DNA of 64,000 bases from Dongia_A sp039808885 (GCA_039808885.1 JBDHTX010000003.1:62001-126000), one strand, 5' to 3'. Shown: positions 26,616 through 35,829, counted from the stretch's first letter. The notes: generated by a model from the sequence alone, not told the origin. Numbers and translations are program-made.

Positions 26616-27889
26616 TGGCAGTCTCGATTCCCGACGGCGTCCGCATCACCACCCTCGCCAACGGCTTCCGCGTCGCCACCGACCGCATGGATTCGGTGGA
26701 GACGACCTCGCTCGGCGTGTGGTCGGGGGTCGGCACGCGGCACGAGCCGGCCGAGCACAACGGCGTCGCGCATTTGCTGGAGCACATGGCCTTCAAGGGC
26801 ACCAAGCGGCGCAGCGCCCGCGACATCGTGGTCGAGATCGAGGATGTCGGCGGCTTTCTCAACGCCTATACCGGGCGCGAGCAGACCGCCTTCTACGCCA
26901 AGGTGCTGGCCGAGGACACCGACCTCGCGGTCGATATCCTGGCCGATATCCTGCAGAACTCGGTCTTCGACGCCGACGAGCTGGTGCGCGAGCGCGCGGT
27001 GGTGCTGCAGGAGATCGGCCAGTCCGAGGACGCTCCCGACGACATCGTCTTCGACTATTTCCAGGAGGTCGCCTTCCCCGACCAGGCGATGGGACGCCCG
27101 GTCCTCGGCAAGGCGGAGATCGTGCGCGATCTGCCGCGCGACGTGGTCGCCGGCTACATGGCCAGCCGCTACCGCGCCGACCGGATGGTGCTGGCCGCCT
27201 CCGGCCGGCTGGATCACGACAGGCTGGTCGAGCTGGCGCAGAAGCTGTTCGACCGGCTGCCGACCGGCCCCAGCTTCGTGCCCGAGCCGGCGCGCTATGG
27301 CGGCGGCGACAACCGCACCCGGCGCGATCTGGAGCAGGTGCACCTGGTGCTGGGCTTCGACGGCGTCGGCTATGACGATCCCGACTACTATGTCGCGGCC
27401 GTGCTGTCGCAACTGCTGGGCGGGGGCATGTCCTCGCGCCTGTTCCAGGAGATCCGCGAAAAGCGCGGCCTGGTCTATTCGATCCACAGCTTCACCGGCA
27501 CCTATCAGGACGGCGGCATCTTCGGCATCTATGCCGGCACCGGCGAAGACGAGGTGACGGAGCTGCTGCCCGTCGTCTGCGACGAACTGGGCAAGGTGAC
27601 GACGGATATGAGCGTCGCCGAAGTGGCGCGCGCCGCCGCGCAGCTGAAGGCCGCGACCTTGATGTCGCGCGAGAAGCCGAGTTCGCGCTGCGAGCAGCTG
27701 GCGAGCCAGCTGCTGATCTATGGCCGGCCGATCCCGCCGGCGGAAGTGGTGGCGCGCATCGATGCCGTGACCGTGGAGGACCTCGTCCGGCTGGCGCGGC
27801 GCCTGTTCGCTTCGAAGCCTTGCCTGACCGCCCTCGGGCCGGTCGAGCGCGTCATGGAATACGACGCGCTGGTCCGCCGTCTCGGGTGA
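26615..27889 (+). CDS. M16 family zinc peptidase (processing peptidase-like)
   Basis: 424-residue insulinase-type peptidase. The inverted zinc motif HLLEH is near residue 54 (GVAHLLEHMAFKGT), with the distal glutamate in the ERAVVLQEI region and the GGGMSSRLFQEIREKRGLVYS block typical of mitochondrial processing peptidase beta and bacterial PepR-like proteins. It is probably cytosolic or membrane-associated; no signal peptide is seen. It follows thrC immediately, a common alphaproteobacterial order. Confidence 0.95.
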   Translation: MAVSIPDGVRITTLANGFRVATDRMDSVETTSLGVWSGVGTRHEPAEHNGVAHLLEHMAFKGTKRRSARDIVVEIEDVGGFLNAYTGREQTAFYAKVLAEDTDLAVDILADILQNSVFDADELVRERAVVLQEIGQSEDAPDDIVFDYFQEVAFPDQAMGRPVLGKAEIVRDLPRDVVAGYMASRYRADRMVLAASGRLDHDRLVELAQKLFDRLPTGPSFVPEPARYGGGDNRTRRDLEQVHLVLGFDGVGYDDPDYYVAAVLSQLLGGGMSSRLFQEIREKRGLVYSIHSFTGTYQDGGIFGIYAGTGEDEVTELLPVVCDELGKVTTDMSVAEVARAAAQLKAATLMSREKPSSRCEQLASQLLIYGRPIPPAEVVARIDAVTVEDLVRLARRLFASKPCLTALGPVERVMEYDALVRRLG

Positions 27890-28590
27890 GCCGGGCGATG
27901 TTCGATCTCGGCCCCAGCTATGTCCCGCTGCCGCCAGAGCTGGCGGATGCGCGGGTCCGGCTGCGGCCGCCGCGCTTCGCCGATTTCCGCGCCTGGCTGG
28001 CCGTCCGCGAGAAGAGCCGCGCCTTCCTCGAGCCCTGGGAGCCGACCTGGGAAGCGGACATGCTGACCCGCGCCGGCTATCGCAAGCGGGTGCGGCTGAT
28101 GGTGGGGGATTGGCGCGACGATCGCGGCTATGCCTTCCACATCTTCGACCGCGCGGACCAGAGCCTGGTGGGCGGCATCAACCTGACCGGGGTGCGCCGG
28201 CGCGCCGCGCAATATGCCAGCCTGGGCTATTGGATGGGCGTCGACCAGGCGGGCCACGGCCTGATGTCGGCGGCCTTGCGGGTGCTGCTGCCGGCGGCAT
28301 TCCAGAGCTTCGGCCTGCACCGGGTCGAGGCCGCCTGCATCCCCGAGAATGCGCCGAGCCGCGCGCTGCTGGCCAAGTTCGGCTTCCGCACCATCGGCGT
28401 GGCGCGCGCCTATCTGCGCATCGACGGCGCCTGGCGCGATCATATCCTGCACGAATTGCAGGCCGAAGATCTGATGGCCTCGCGCGGCATGGCGGGCGTC
28501 GCGGCGGAGAAGCGCGCCGGCGCGCCGGCCCGCGAAGACGCGCCGCCAATCGCGGCGGAGCAGGGCGCCATCGTCGATCGCCAGGTGTAA
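27886..28590 (+). CDS. GNAT acetyltransferase (RimJ/RimL-like)
   Basis: About 234-residue N-acetyltransferase. It begins with VRLRPPRFADFRAW, has the GYWMGVDQAGHGLMSAALR acetyl-CoA loop and the VEAACIPENAPSRALLAKFGF motif, all like RimJ, which acetylates ribosomal protein N-termini. The C-terminal 40 residues are an alanine/glutamate-rich tail. A GTG at 27886 overlaps the preceding stop (GTGA); an ATG at 27898 is the alternative. It ends the thrC-M16-GNAT group. The substrate is not certain. Confidence 0.92.
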   Translation: MSRAMFDLGPSYVPLPPELADARVRLRPPRFADFRAWLAVREKSRAFLEPWEPTWEADMLTRAGYRKRVRLMVGDWRDDRGYAFHIFDRADQSLVGGINLTGVRRRAAQYASLGYWMGVDQAGHGLMSAALRVLLPAAFQSFGLHRVEAACIPENAPSRALLAKFGFRTIGVARAYLRIDGAWRDHILHELQAEDLMASRGMAGVAAEKRAGAPAREDAPPIAAEQGAIVDRQV

Positions 28591-28614
28591 CGGGGAGCCG
28601 GCGCCCTGCAGCGG

Positions 28615-29190
28615 CTAGGCGTTGCCGTGCTGGCCGGAGAGCAGGCGGAAGTCGATGCCGATCTTCTCGATGCTGCGCTCCCACTTGTCGGTGAGCTGGT
28701 CATCGAAGATCAGCTCCTCGTCGGCGGGGACGCAGAGCCAGGCATTGCTCTGGATCTCGGAATCGAGCTGGCCCGGGCCCCAGCCGGCATAGCCCAGCGC
28801 CAGCAGGCTGCGCTTCGGCCCCTGGCCGGAGGCGATGTCGCGCAGGATGTCGAGCGTCGCGGTCAGGCCGACCTGCTCGCCGACACGCAGCGTCGCGTCC
28901 TCGAGGTAGTCCGACGAGTGCAGCACGAAGCCGCGACCGGTCTCGACCGGGCCGCCATTGCGGATGCGGATGTGCTGGCTGACCGGGCTGGTCGGGATGC
29001 CGAGCTGCTCGAGCAGATCGGGAAAACTGAGCGAGCCGACGAGGCGGTTGATGACCAGGCCCATCGCGCCGTCGGAGGTGTGGGCGCAGATATAGATGAC
29101 GGTGCGGGTGAACCGGGGGTCGCGCATGCTCGGCATGGCGACCAGCAACTGGCCGGTGATGAAACCCTGGTGGATGATGCTCTTGCCCAT
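28615..29190 (-). CDS. YqgE/AlgH family protein (UPF0301)
   Basis: 191-residue protein matching the AlgH family, with GQLLVAMPSMRDPRFTRTV, GAMGLVINR, NGGPVETGRGFVLH and GYAGWGPGQLDSE. Family members are soluble single-domain proteins of uncertain role, once linked to alginate regulation. The ATG at 29190 begins MGKSIIHQGFITGQ; the frame continues upstream without a better start. It is convergent with the acetyltransferase and divergent from the DsbD-like gene. Confidence 0.93.
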   Translation of the reverse strand: MGKSIIHQGFITGQLLVAMPSMRDPRFTRTVIYICAHTSDGAMGLVINRLVGSLSFPDLLEQLGIPTSPVSQHIRIRNGGPVETGRGFVLHSSDYLEDATLRVGEQVGLTATLDILRDIASGQGPKRSLLALGYAGWGPGQLDSEIQSNAWLCVPADEELIFDDQLTDKWERSIEKIGIDFRLLSGQHGNA

Positions 29191-29299
29191 GGCTCTCACG
29201 TAAGGTCCGTTTGATCCGCCAGCAAGATGCCTGAAAACCACGATTTTGTGACTGCGTCAGGCACGCCTGTAACGTATTATTCCAAGGATTGGTTGGCAA

Positions 29300-31336
29300 A
29301 TGATGAATCGCCGGAAACCCTTTGGCTGCGCGGTCCGGCTGGCGGTTTTATGCGGAATCGCAGCCGTCGGCGCGGCTTTGCTTGCCTGCATCGCGCCGGC
29401 GGCCCGCGCCGAGACTGCGCCGGCGAGCGAACGCTTCGAGTCGCCACAATCCAGCGCCGAGATCGTCTCCGCCGTCGAGGGAACGGGCGGTCTTGCCACA
29501 ATTCCCACCGCGATCCACATCGTCCTGCAGCCGGGATGGAAAACCTACTGGCGCTCGCCGGGCGATGCCGGCTATCCGCTGCAGCTCGACGTCGCCGGCT
29601 CGACCAATGTGGCGCAGGCGGCGCTCGCCTGGCCGGTGCCGCATCGCTTCGAGCTGTTCGGCCTGCAGACCTTCGGCTATGGCGACGAGGTCGCCTTTCC
29701 GGTCGACGTCACGCCGGAACGAATCGGCGAGCCGGTCGCGCTCAAGGCCAAGATCCGCTACCTCGTCTGCGCGACCATCTGCGTGCCGCAGGACGCGACG
29801 CTGACGCTCGATCTGCCGGCGGGCCCGGCGATGCCGAGCCGTTTCGCGCCGCTGGTCAACCGCTTCGCCTCCCTGGTGCCGCAAGGCGCCGAGCGCCTCG
29901 GCTGGCAGGTGGCGCGGATCGGCTTCGATCCGGCCGTGGCGAAGGATGCCGGGGAGCAGGCTGCCGGCCAGCTGGTCATCGATCTCGCCAGTTCCGGCGA
30001 GGCTTTCGCGGCGCCCGATGCCATCGTCGAGGGCGCCAGGAACTTCTATTTCGGCAAGCCGGCGGTCGCGCTGTCGCAGGGCGGCAGGCAGGCGCGCCTG
30101 ACGCTGCCGGTGGAGCGTCTGGGTTCGGGGGCGGAGCTGACGGAAAGCGATCTCACCCTCACGCTCTATGACGGTCTGCGCGGCATTGAGACCAGCGGTC
30201 GGGCCGTGCCGCTGGCGGCGGGAGAGGCGGCTGTGCCGACGGGCGGCGCCATCGCGGAGATCCTGCCCATCCTGCTGATCGCGCTGCTGGGCGGGCTCAT
30301 CCTCAATGTCATGCCCTGCGTGCTGCCGGTCCTGGTGCTGAAGCTGACCGGCGTGCTCGATGCTGCGGGGCGCGAGCGCGCGCATCTGCGCGGCGCTTTC
30401 CTGGCAACCGCCTCCGGCATCGTGGTCTCGTTCCTGGTCCTGGCGCTGGGGCTGATCACGGTCAAGGCGGCGGGGGCGACCATCGGCTGGGGCATCCAGT
30501 TCCAGCAGCCGGTGTTCCTCGCCGTGATGGCGCTCATCTGCATTCTGTTCGCCGCCAATATCTGGGGCCTGTTCGAGATTCCGCTGCCGGCTTTCGTCGG
30601 CAACTTCGCCATGGCCGGCGACGCGCGCGTCTCCTCCGGCTATGCCAAGTCGTTCTTCACCGGGGTGCTGGCGACGGCGCTGGCCACGCCCTGCTCGGCG
30701 CCTTTCGTCGGCACCGCGATCGGCTTCGCGCTGGCGCGCGGGCCGGCCGAAATCCTCGCCATCTTCCTGGCGCTGTCCCTCGGCCTGGCGATGCCCTATC
30801 TCGCCATCGCCGCGGCGCCCGGCCTGGTGCGGTTCCTGCCGCGCCCGGGGCGCTGGATGCGCTGGCTGAAGGCGCTGCTCGGCGTCACGCTGCTGGGCAC
30901 GGCGATCTGGCTCATCTCCATCATCGGCGTGCAGACGGGCCTGGTGGCTGCCGGCGGCGGGGCGGAGCGCCTGACGTGGCGGGTCTTCGACGAATCCGCC
31001 ATCGCCGCGGAGGTGGCGGCCGGCCGGACCGTCTTCGTCGACGTGACCGCCGATTGGTGCCTGACCTGCCAGGCGAACAAGAAGCTGGTGCTGGACCAGG
31101 ACCCGGTCGCCGCGCGGCTCGCGAGCGGCGGCGTCGTCGCGATGAAGGCGGACTGGACCAATCCCGACCCGGTGATCGCGGGCTTCCTGGAACGCCACGG
31201 CCGCTACGGCATTCCCTTCAACATCGTCTACGGCCCGGCGGCGGCGCAGGGCATTGCGCTGCCCGAGCTGCTGAGCGATGGCGATGTCCTGGGCGCCCTG
31301 GATCGCGCCGGCGCGCCGCCGCAAGCGGCGCAATGA
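29300..31336 (+). CDS. DsbD-like thiol:disulfide interchange protein (ScsB type)
   Basis: 678-residue membrane thiol reductase. A signal peptide (to about residue 38) is followed by a periplasmic DsbD N-domain with a CATICVPQ cysteine pair near 155. A central eight-helix domain has the redox PCVLPVLVLKL near 338 and TPCSAPFVGTA, and a C-terminal thioredoxin domain has CLTC near 587. It should move electrons from cytosolic thioredoxin to periplasmic targets. The layout is like ScsB or DsbD. It appears monocistronic, with the peroxiredoxin gene about 100 bases downstream. Confidence 0.94.
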   Translation: MMNRRKPFGCAVRLAVLCGIAAVGAALLACIAPAARAETAPASERFESPQSSAEIVSAVEGTGGLATIPTAIHIVLQPGWKTYWRSPGDAGYPLQLDVAGSTNVAQAALAWPVPHRFELFGLQTFGYGDEVAFPVDVTPERIGEPVALKAKIRYLVCATICVPQDATLTLDLPAGPAMPSRFAPLVNRFASLVPQGAERLGWQVARIGFDPAVAKDAGEQAAGQLVIDLASSGEAFAAPDAIVEGARNFYFGKPAVALSQGGRQARLTLPVERLGSGAELTESDLTLTLYDGLRGIETSGRAVPLAAGEAAVPTGGAIAEILPILLIALLGGLILNVMPCVLPVLVLKLTGVLDAAGRERAHLRGAFLATASGIVVSFLVLALGLITVKAAGATIGWGIQFQQPVFLAVMALICILFAANIWGLFEIPLPAFVGNFAMAGDARVSSGYAKSFFTGVLATALATPCSAPFVGTAIGFALARGPAEILAIFLALSLGLAMPYLAIAAAPGLVRFLPRPGRWMRWLKALLGVTLLGTAIWLISIIGVQTGLVAAGGGAERLTWRVFDESAIAAEVAAGRTVFVDVTADWCLTCQANKKLVLDQDPVAARLASGGVVAMKADWTNPDPVIAGFLERHGRYGIPFNIVYGPAAAQGIALPELLSDGDVLGALDRAGAPPQAAQ

Positions 31337-31434
31337 CCGCACAAATCGTGGCGGCAAATGGCCCTTGAGAGGGCCGGGCGCGGGGCCTATCCTGCGCCGC
31401 ATCCGCTCAACGGGAGAAGCAGAAAGGACCGCAG

Positions 31435-31917
31435 ATGAGCATCAAGGTGGGCGACAAGATCCCCTCGGTTAAGCTCAAATACATGGACAAGGACGGCATG
31501 CAGACCGTCGACACCGACGCGCTGTTCAAGGGCAAGAAGGTGGTGCTGTTCGCGCTGCCCGGCGCCTTCACGCCGACCTGCTCGGCCAAGCACCTGCCGG
31601 GCTTCGTGCAGAACGCCGACGCCATCAAGAAGAAGGGCGTCGACCAGATCGCCTGCCTGTCGGTCAATGACGCCTTCGTCATGGACGCCTGGGGCAAGCA
31701 GCAGAACGCCGGCGACAAGGTGCTGATGCTGGCCGATGGCAACGCCGATTTCTCCAAGGCGGTCGGCCTCACCATGGACGGCACCGGCTACGGCATGGGC
31801 CTGCGCGCCAGCCGCTACGCCATGGTGGTCGAGAACGGCGTGGTCAAGGCGCTGAACGTCGAGGCCCCCGGCGCCTTCGAGGTGTCGAGCGCCGAAGCGA
31901 TCATGAAGGCGCTGTAG
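31435..31917 (+). CDS. Peroxiredoxin (Prx5 type)
   Basis: 160-residue AhpC/TSA-family peroxidase. The peroxidatic cysteine lies in PGAFTPTCSAKHLPGF near residue 49, the Prx5 signature, and LSVNDAFVMDAWGK also fits. It reduces peroxides using thioredoxin or glutaredoxin. There is no signal peptide, so it is cytosolic. A strong AGAAAGGA site precedes the ATG, and a classical terminator follows about 30 bases after the stop. Confidence 0.96.
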   Translation: MSIKVGDKIPSVKLKYMDKDGMQTVDTDALFKGKKVVLFALPGAFTPTCSAKHLPGFVQNADAIKKKGVDQIACLSVNDAFVMDAWGKQQNAGDKVLMLADGNADFSKAVGLTMDGTGYGMGLRASRYAMVVENGVVKALNVEAPGAFEVSSAEAIMKAL

Positions 31918-31945
31918 TCCTTCATCCGACACGCTTCGCGAAGAT

Positions 31946-31974
31946 CGGCGGCCTCTGGGCCGCCGTTTTTCTTT
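31946..31974 (+). terminator. Rho-independent terminator after the peroxiredoxin gene
   Basis: CGGCGGCC-TCTG-GGCCGCCG is a perfect eight-base GC stem followed directly by TTTTTCTTT. This is the clearest intrinsic terminator in the window. Confidence 0.9.
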
Positions 31975-32248
31975 CTCCCTTCCCCGGAGCGGGGGAGGGA
32001 ATCCTCCAGAATGCGTGTCTCAGGACCGAAACGGCGCAACCGCTCGCTCTGCTCCTTCCCCCCTTGCGGGGGAAGGGTGGGAAGGGGGGTGTTGCAGCGC
32101 CGGGTCCGTCCGCCTAGAGCCATCACTTCTATCGCCTCCGGCGATGCGCGCCTATTGAGCGCGCTACCCCCCATCCGGCTCCGGCTAAGCTCGGCTGCGC
32201 CTCGCTAAGCCTCCGCATCCTTCCCCCGCAAGGGGGGAAGGGGAGTTT
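31971..32248. repeat. Cluster of CCTTCCCC/GGGGAAGG elements, family B copy 2
   Basis: The gap of about 350 bases between the peroxiredoxin and rnhA genes holds no gene. It contains a CCCTTCCCC...GGGGGAGGG dyad at its left, a second CCTTCCCCCCTTGCGGGGGAAGGGTGGG-type unit near 32055, and an inverted partner with CCTTCCCCCGCAAGGGGGGAAGG near 32218-32243. The two inner units flank about 140 bases, so the whole can fold as a long palindrome. Confidence 0.7.
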
Positions 32249-32273
32249 GATTCGGGCGCGCCACCGCTACGGG

Positions 32274-32738
32274 CTACAGAATACTCGCATCCTTCAGCTG
32301 CCGGATGGCCAGCCGCGCCAGTTCGTCGGCGCGGTCGTTTTCCTTGTGGCCGGAATGGCCCTTCACCCAGTGCCACTTGACGTCGTGGCTCTCGATCGCC
32401 GCTTCCAGGCGCTGCCAGAGATCGACATTCTTCACCGGCTTCTTGTCGGCCGTCTTCCAGCCCTTCTTTTTCCAGCTGTGGATCCAGGTGGTGATGCCCT
32501 GGCGCAGATACTCGCTGTCGGTGTGCAGGTGGATCTCGCAGGGCCGCTTCACCGCCTCGATGCCGCGGATCGCCGCCATCAGCTCCATGCGGTTGTTGGT
32601 GGTGTGCTCCTCGGAGCCGTTCAGCTCCTTCTCCACCGCGCCGAAGCGCAGGATGGCGCCCCAGCCGCCCGGGCCCGGATTGCCGCTGCACGCGCCGTCG
32701 GTGAAGATCTCGACGATCTGCTTCCGCTTGTCGCTCAT
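32274..32738 (-). CDS. rnhA: Ribonuclease HI
   Basis: 154-residue enzyme with all DEDD active-site blocks: FTDGACSGNPGPGGW, NRMELMAAI, LHTDSEYLRQG and GHSGHKENDRADELA. It cuts the RNA strand of RNA-DNA hybrids. Length is usual. It lies just downstream of thrB on the same strand, an order often seen in alphaproteobacteria. Confidence 0.97.
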   Translation of the reverse strand: MSDKRKQIVEIFTDGACSGNPGPGGWGAILRFGAVEKELNGSEEHTTNNRMELMAAIRGIEAVKRPCEIHLHTDSEYLRQGITTWIHSWKKKGWKTADKKPVKNVDLWQRLEAAIESHDVKWHWVKGHSGHKENDRADELARLAIRQLKDASIL

Positions 32739-32753
32739 TGCACGCCGCCCGGT

Positions 32754-33713
32754 TCAGATCCCATAAGCCGCGACGCTCCTAGCCTGCCGGTGGAAGGTCA
32801 GCTTGCGGCGGTATTCGATCGGATCCTTGGGCTTCACGAAGGCGCCGGGCGGATGGTTGAGCCAGTCGTAGAGCCGTGTCAGCAGGAAGCGCAGCGCGCT
32901 GCCCCGCGCCAGGACCGGCAGCGCCGCCAGCTCCGCCTCGGGCAGCTTGCGATGGGCGTCGTAGGCCTTGACCATCACCCGCGCCTTGGTGGCGTTGAAG
33001 CTGTTGTCCGGCTCGAAGCACCAGGCGTTGATGCAGATGGCGAGGTCGTAGGCCAGGAAATCGGTGCAGGCGAAATAGAAATCGATCAGGCCGGAGAGCT
33101 TGTCGCCGAGGAAGAAGACGTTGTCGGGGAACAGGTCCGCATGGATGGTGCCGATCTCCAGCCCGCGCGGCCAGTGTTGCTCGAGGTACGCTACCTCATC
33201 CGCAATGAGCGCGGCGAGCCCTGGCTCGACCTCGTCGGCGCGCGCCGCGGTCTTCGCCGCCAGCTCGCGCCAGCCGGCGAGCGACAGGTTGTTTGGCCGC
33301 GTCATCGGGAAGTCGCGGCCCTTCACGTGCAAATCGGCGAGCGCCGTACCCAGGAGCTGGCAGTGCCGCTCATTGGGCCGCCGCGGCCACATGCCCTCGA
33401 GGAAGGAGCAGATCGCCGCCGGCCGGCCACATAATTCGCGCAGGGCCTGGCCGTCGCGGCCGTTGAGCGGCGTCGGGCAGTTCAGCCCCTTGGCGGCCAG
33501 GTGCTGCATCAGGCCGAGGAAGAAGGGCAGGTCCTCGCGGCGCACGCGCTTCTCGTAGAGCGTCAGGATGTAGGCGCCGGTCGCCGTGTGCAGCAGGAAG
33601 TTGCTGTTCTCCACGCCCTCGGCGATGCCCTTGCACGACACCACCTCGCCGATCTCGTATTGATCGACGAAGGCGCGGAGTTCGTTGTCGGGAACTTCGG
33701 TATAGACGGCCAT
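32754..33713 (-). CDS. thrB: Homoserine kinase
   Basis: 319-residue kinase of the aminoglycoside-phosphotransferase fold (ThrB type II), with GIAEGVENSNFLL near the N-terminus, the catalytic HADLFPDNVFF and the metal-binding LIDFYFACTDFLAYDLA. It phosphorylates homoserine, feeding ThrC, whose gene is at 25.2-26.6 kb. The ATG at 33713 begins MAVYTEVPDNEL, the family N-terminus; the frame stays open far upstream over ispH but that part is not coding. It lies between ispH and rnhA on the same strand. Confidence 0.96.
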   Translation of the reverse strand: MAVYTEVPDNELRAFVDQYEIGEVVSCKGIAEGVENSNFLLHTATGAYILTLYEKRVRREDLPFFLGLMQHLAAKGLNCPTPLNGRDGQALRELCGRPAAICSFLEGMWPRRPNERHCQLLGTALADLHVKGRDFPMTRPNNLSLAGWRELAAKTAARADEVEPGLAALIADEVAYLEQHWPRGLEIGTIHADLFPDNVFFLGDKLSGLIDFYFACTDFLAYDLAICINAWCFEPDNSFNATKARVMVKAYDAHRKLPEAELAALPVLARGSALRFLLTRLYDWLNHPPGAFVKPKDPIEYRRKLTFHRQARSVAAYGI

Positions 33714-33760
33714 CGGGCGGCGGGTCGCTGGCAGGTGAAGGGGCGGGCGGGAGAGTGCGC

Positions 33761-34705
33761 TTACGCGGTCAGCGCGCGCGGCAGCTTGAAGTGCGTGGTT
33801 TCCTCGGTGACGGTGATTTCCTCGATCCGGGTCAGGTAGCGCTGGCGGATGGCGTCGATCGCCTCCTGCACCAGGACCTCGGGCGCCGAGGCGCCGGCGG
33901 TGATGCCGACGGTCTTCACGCCCGCGAACCAGCTCCAGTCGATCTCCGCCGCCTTCTGCACCAGATAGGCGCGCCGGCAGCCCGCCGTGTGCGCCACTTC
34001 GACCAGGCGCTGCGAGTTGGAGGAGTTGGGCGCGCCGATCACCAGGACCAGGTCGGCGCGGGGCGCTATCACCTTCACCGCCGCCTGGCGGTTGGTGGTG
34101 GCGTAGCAGATATCTTCCTTGCGTGGCCCATTGATCTTCGGGAAACGCCGGCGCAGCACGTCGATGATGCCGATGGTGTCGTCGATGGAGAGCGTCGTCT
34201 GGGTGATGTAGGCGAGGTTGCGGGGCTCCGCCGGCTGGATCCGCTCGGCATCCTCCGCCGTTTCCACCAGGCTCACCGCGCCGGCGGGCAGCTGGCCGAT
34301 GGTGCCGATGACTTCCGGATGGCCGGCATGGCCGATCAGGATGATGTGGCGGCCGGCGGCGAAATGCACTTCGGCCTCGCGGTGCACCTTGGAGACCAGG
34401 GGGCAGGTGGCGTCGAGATAGAGCAGGTTGCGGGCTTCCGCGTCGGCCGGCACCGATTTCGGCACGCCATGGGCGGAGAACACTACCGGGAACTGGCCCG
34501 GGATCTCGTCGAGCTCCTCGACGAAGATGGCGCCCTTGCGCTCCAGCTCCTCGACCACGTGGCGGTTGTGCACGATCTCGTGCCGGACATAGACCGGCGC
34601 GCCATAGCGTTCCAGCGCCCGCTCGACGATCTGGATGGCGCGATCCACCCCGGCGCAGAAGCCGCGCGGAGCCGCCAGCAGCAGGGTGAGCGCGTCCTTG
34701 GCCAT
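33761..34705 (-). CDS. ispH: 4-hydroxy-3-methylbut-2-enyl diphosphate reductase
   Basis: 314-residue Fe-S enzyme that makes IPP and DMAPP at the end of the MEP isoprenoid pathway. The three cluster cysteines can be read in APRGFCAGVDRA, YLDATCPLVSKVH and EDICYATTNRQ, and the substrate motif GAPNSSNSQRL is intact. The ATG at 34705 is preferred; a TTG nine bases upstream is possible. It heads the leftward ispH-thrB-rnhA group and is divergent from the CDGSH gene. Confidence 0.97.
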   Translation of the reverse strand: MAKDALTLLLAAPRGFCAGVDRAIQIVERALERYGAPVYVRHEIVHNRHVVEELERKGAIFVEELDEIPGQFPVVFSAHGVPKSVPADAEARNLLYLDATCPLVSKVHREAEVHFAAGRHIILIGHAGHPEVIGTIGQLPAGAVSLVETAEDAERIQPAEPRNLAYITQTTLSIDDTIGIIDVLRRRFPKINGPRKEDICYATTNRQAAVKVIAPRADLVLVIGAPNSSNSQRLVEVAHTAGCRRAYLVQKAAEIDWSWFAGVKTVGITAGASAPEVLVQEAIDAIRQRYLTRIEEITVTEETTHFKLPRALTA

Positions 34706-34928
34706 GGGTTCCAATGGTCTCCCGTCCAGCCCCTCCCTTAGCCCTTTTGCCGGGGCCGGGCAACCCGCGATTTCCGCATATATTGTCGCCGCTTATGGCA
34801 TTTCCAAGACGTTGTCGCGGCGCTATCCGCCTTGTGGAGCGGGGGGCGATTCCGCTACTCTCCGGCCACGGCTCCGGCGGCAGATGTCCGCCGCGGCCGG
34901 GGATCTGAGCCAGGATTGGGGACGCGCG

Positions 34929-35168
34929 ATGGCCGAGCCGGTGATTGCCCAGAAATCGCCCTTCAAGTGCGACGTGGTGCAGGGCAAGAGCTATTTCTGG
35001 TGCGCCTGCGGGAAGAGCAAGAACCAGCCTTTCTGCGACGGCTCGCACAAGGGGTCCGAGTTCTCTCCGGTCAAATACGAGGCCACGGAAAACAAGACCG
35101 TGTTCTTCTGCGGCTGCAAGCATTCCGCCAAGAAGCCGTTCTGCGACGGAACCCACAGCCGGATTTGA
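34929..35168 (+). CDS. Small protein with two CDGSH iron-sulfur motifs
   Basis: 79-residue protein with two tandem CDGSH-type motifs: CACGKSKNQPFCDGSHKG and CGCKHSAKKPFCDGTHSR. Each has the C-x-C...C...H ligands for a 2Fe-2S cluster (mitoNEET fold), so one chain may hold two clusters. No membrane helix is present. Function is likely electron or cluster transfer; no partner is known. It is divergent from ispH and is followed by a lipoprotein gene after 80 bases. Confidence 0.93.
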   Translation: MAEPVIAQKSPFKCDVVQGKSYFWCACGKSKNQPFCDGSHKGSEFSPVKYEATENKTVFFCGCKHSAKKPFCDGTHSRI

Positions 35169-35250
35169 ACCGCCGCGGTCGGCAGGATCGCGCCGAGCCC
35201 GGACCCAACCCCGCCGCCGCCATCGCAGCGGCAAAGAGATGGAACCCAAG

Positions 35251-35829
35251 ATGCCCTTTTCCGGACCGACCCTCGGCAGACGCGGCGCCCGCCGCGCGGC
35301 GCTCTCGGCGCTCAGCCTCGGCCTCGCGCTGCTGGCGACGGCGAGCTGTTCCTCGACCGAGGACCTCGCCTCCTATCCCTGCCCGATGGTGCTGCCGGTG
35401 CGCGATGCGTCCTACATGACCAAGTTCGAGGGCAACAGCCAGGATCTCTCCGACACCCTGTTCGAGGCGAAGATCGACTCCGTGCTGCCGGCGGCCAATT
35501 GCGTGTACCAGCTGAAGGACGGCGGCAATTCGATCGTCTATGACATCCGCGTCCAGTTCCTCGCCCAGCGCGGGCCGAAGGAGCACGAAGGTGCGGCCAA
35601 GTTCGATTATTTCATGGCGGTAACCGGCCCCGGCGGCAAGCGCCTGGCGCGTGAAGTGTTCCCGACCGAAATCCCCTTCGAGAACGGCGCCACCCAGGGC
35701 ATCGTGGTTGAGGAACTGCAGCCGACCATCCCGCTGAAGCCGGGCGAGAACGGCGACTATTATCGCATCTATGTCGGCTTCATGCTGACCGAGCAGGAAC
35801 TCGCCTACAACCGCAAGAATCCGCGGTAG
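35251..35829 (+). CDS. Putative outer-membrane or periplasmic lipoprotein, unknown function
   Basis: 192-residue protein with an arginine-rich start, a hydrophobic stretch (residues 16-30) and a possible lipobox ending TASC with C33, so it is probably lipid-anchored. The mature part is predicted to be beta-rich (VYQLKDGGNSIVYDIRVQFL, DYFMAVTGPGGK). The start at 35251 is chosen; an ATG at 35239 would add four residues. The lipobox is weak, so a plain signal peptide remains possible. I recognise no family. Confidence 0.87.
   Translation: MPFSGPTLGRRGARRAALSALSLGLALLATASCSSTEDLASYPCPMVLPVRDASYMTKFEGNSQDLSDTLFEAKIDSVLPAANCVYQLKDGGNSIVYDIRVQFLAQRGPKEHEGAAKFDYFMAVTGPGGKRLAREVFPTEIPFENGATQGIVVEELQPTIPLKPGENGDYYRIYVGFMLTEQELAYNRKNPR

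Noticed and set aside
31971..32248. CRISPR-like repeats
   Set aside because: The repeats are palindromic GC-rich units in opposite orientation, not regularly spaced direct repeats with spacers.
32754..35249. 831-codon frame that would fuse thrB to upstream sequence
   Set aside because: The part beyond 33713 runs over ispH in another frame of the same strand; ispH and a normal ThrB N-terminus are clear, so this is not a fusion.
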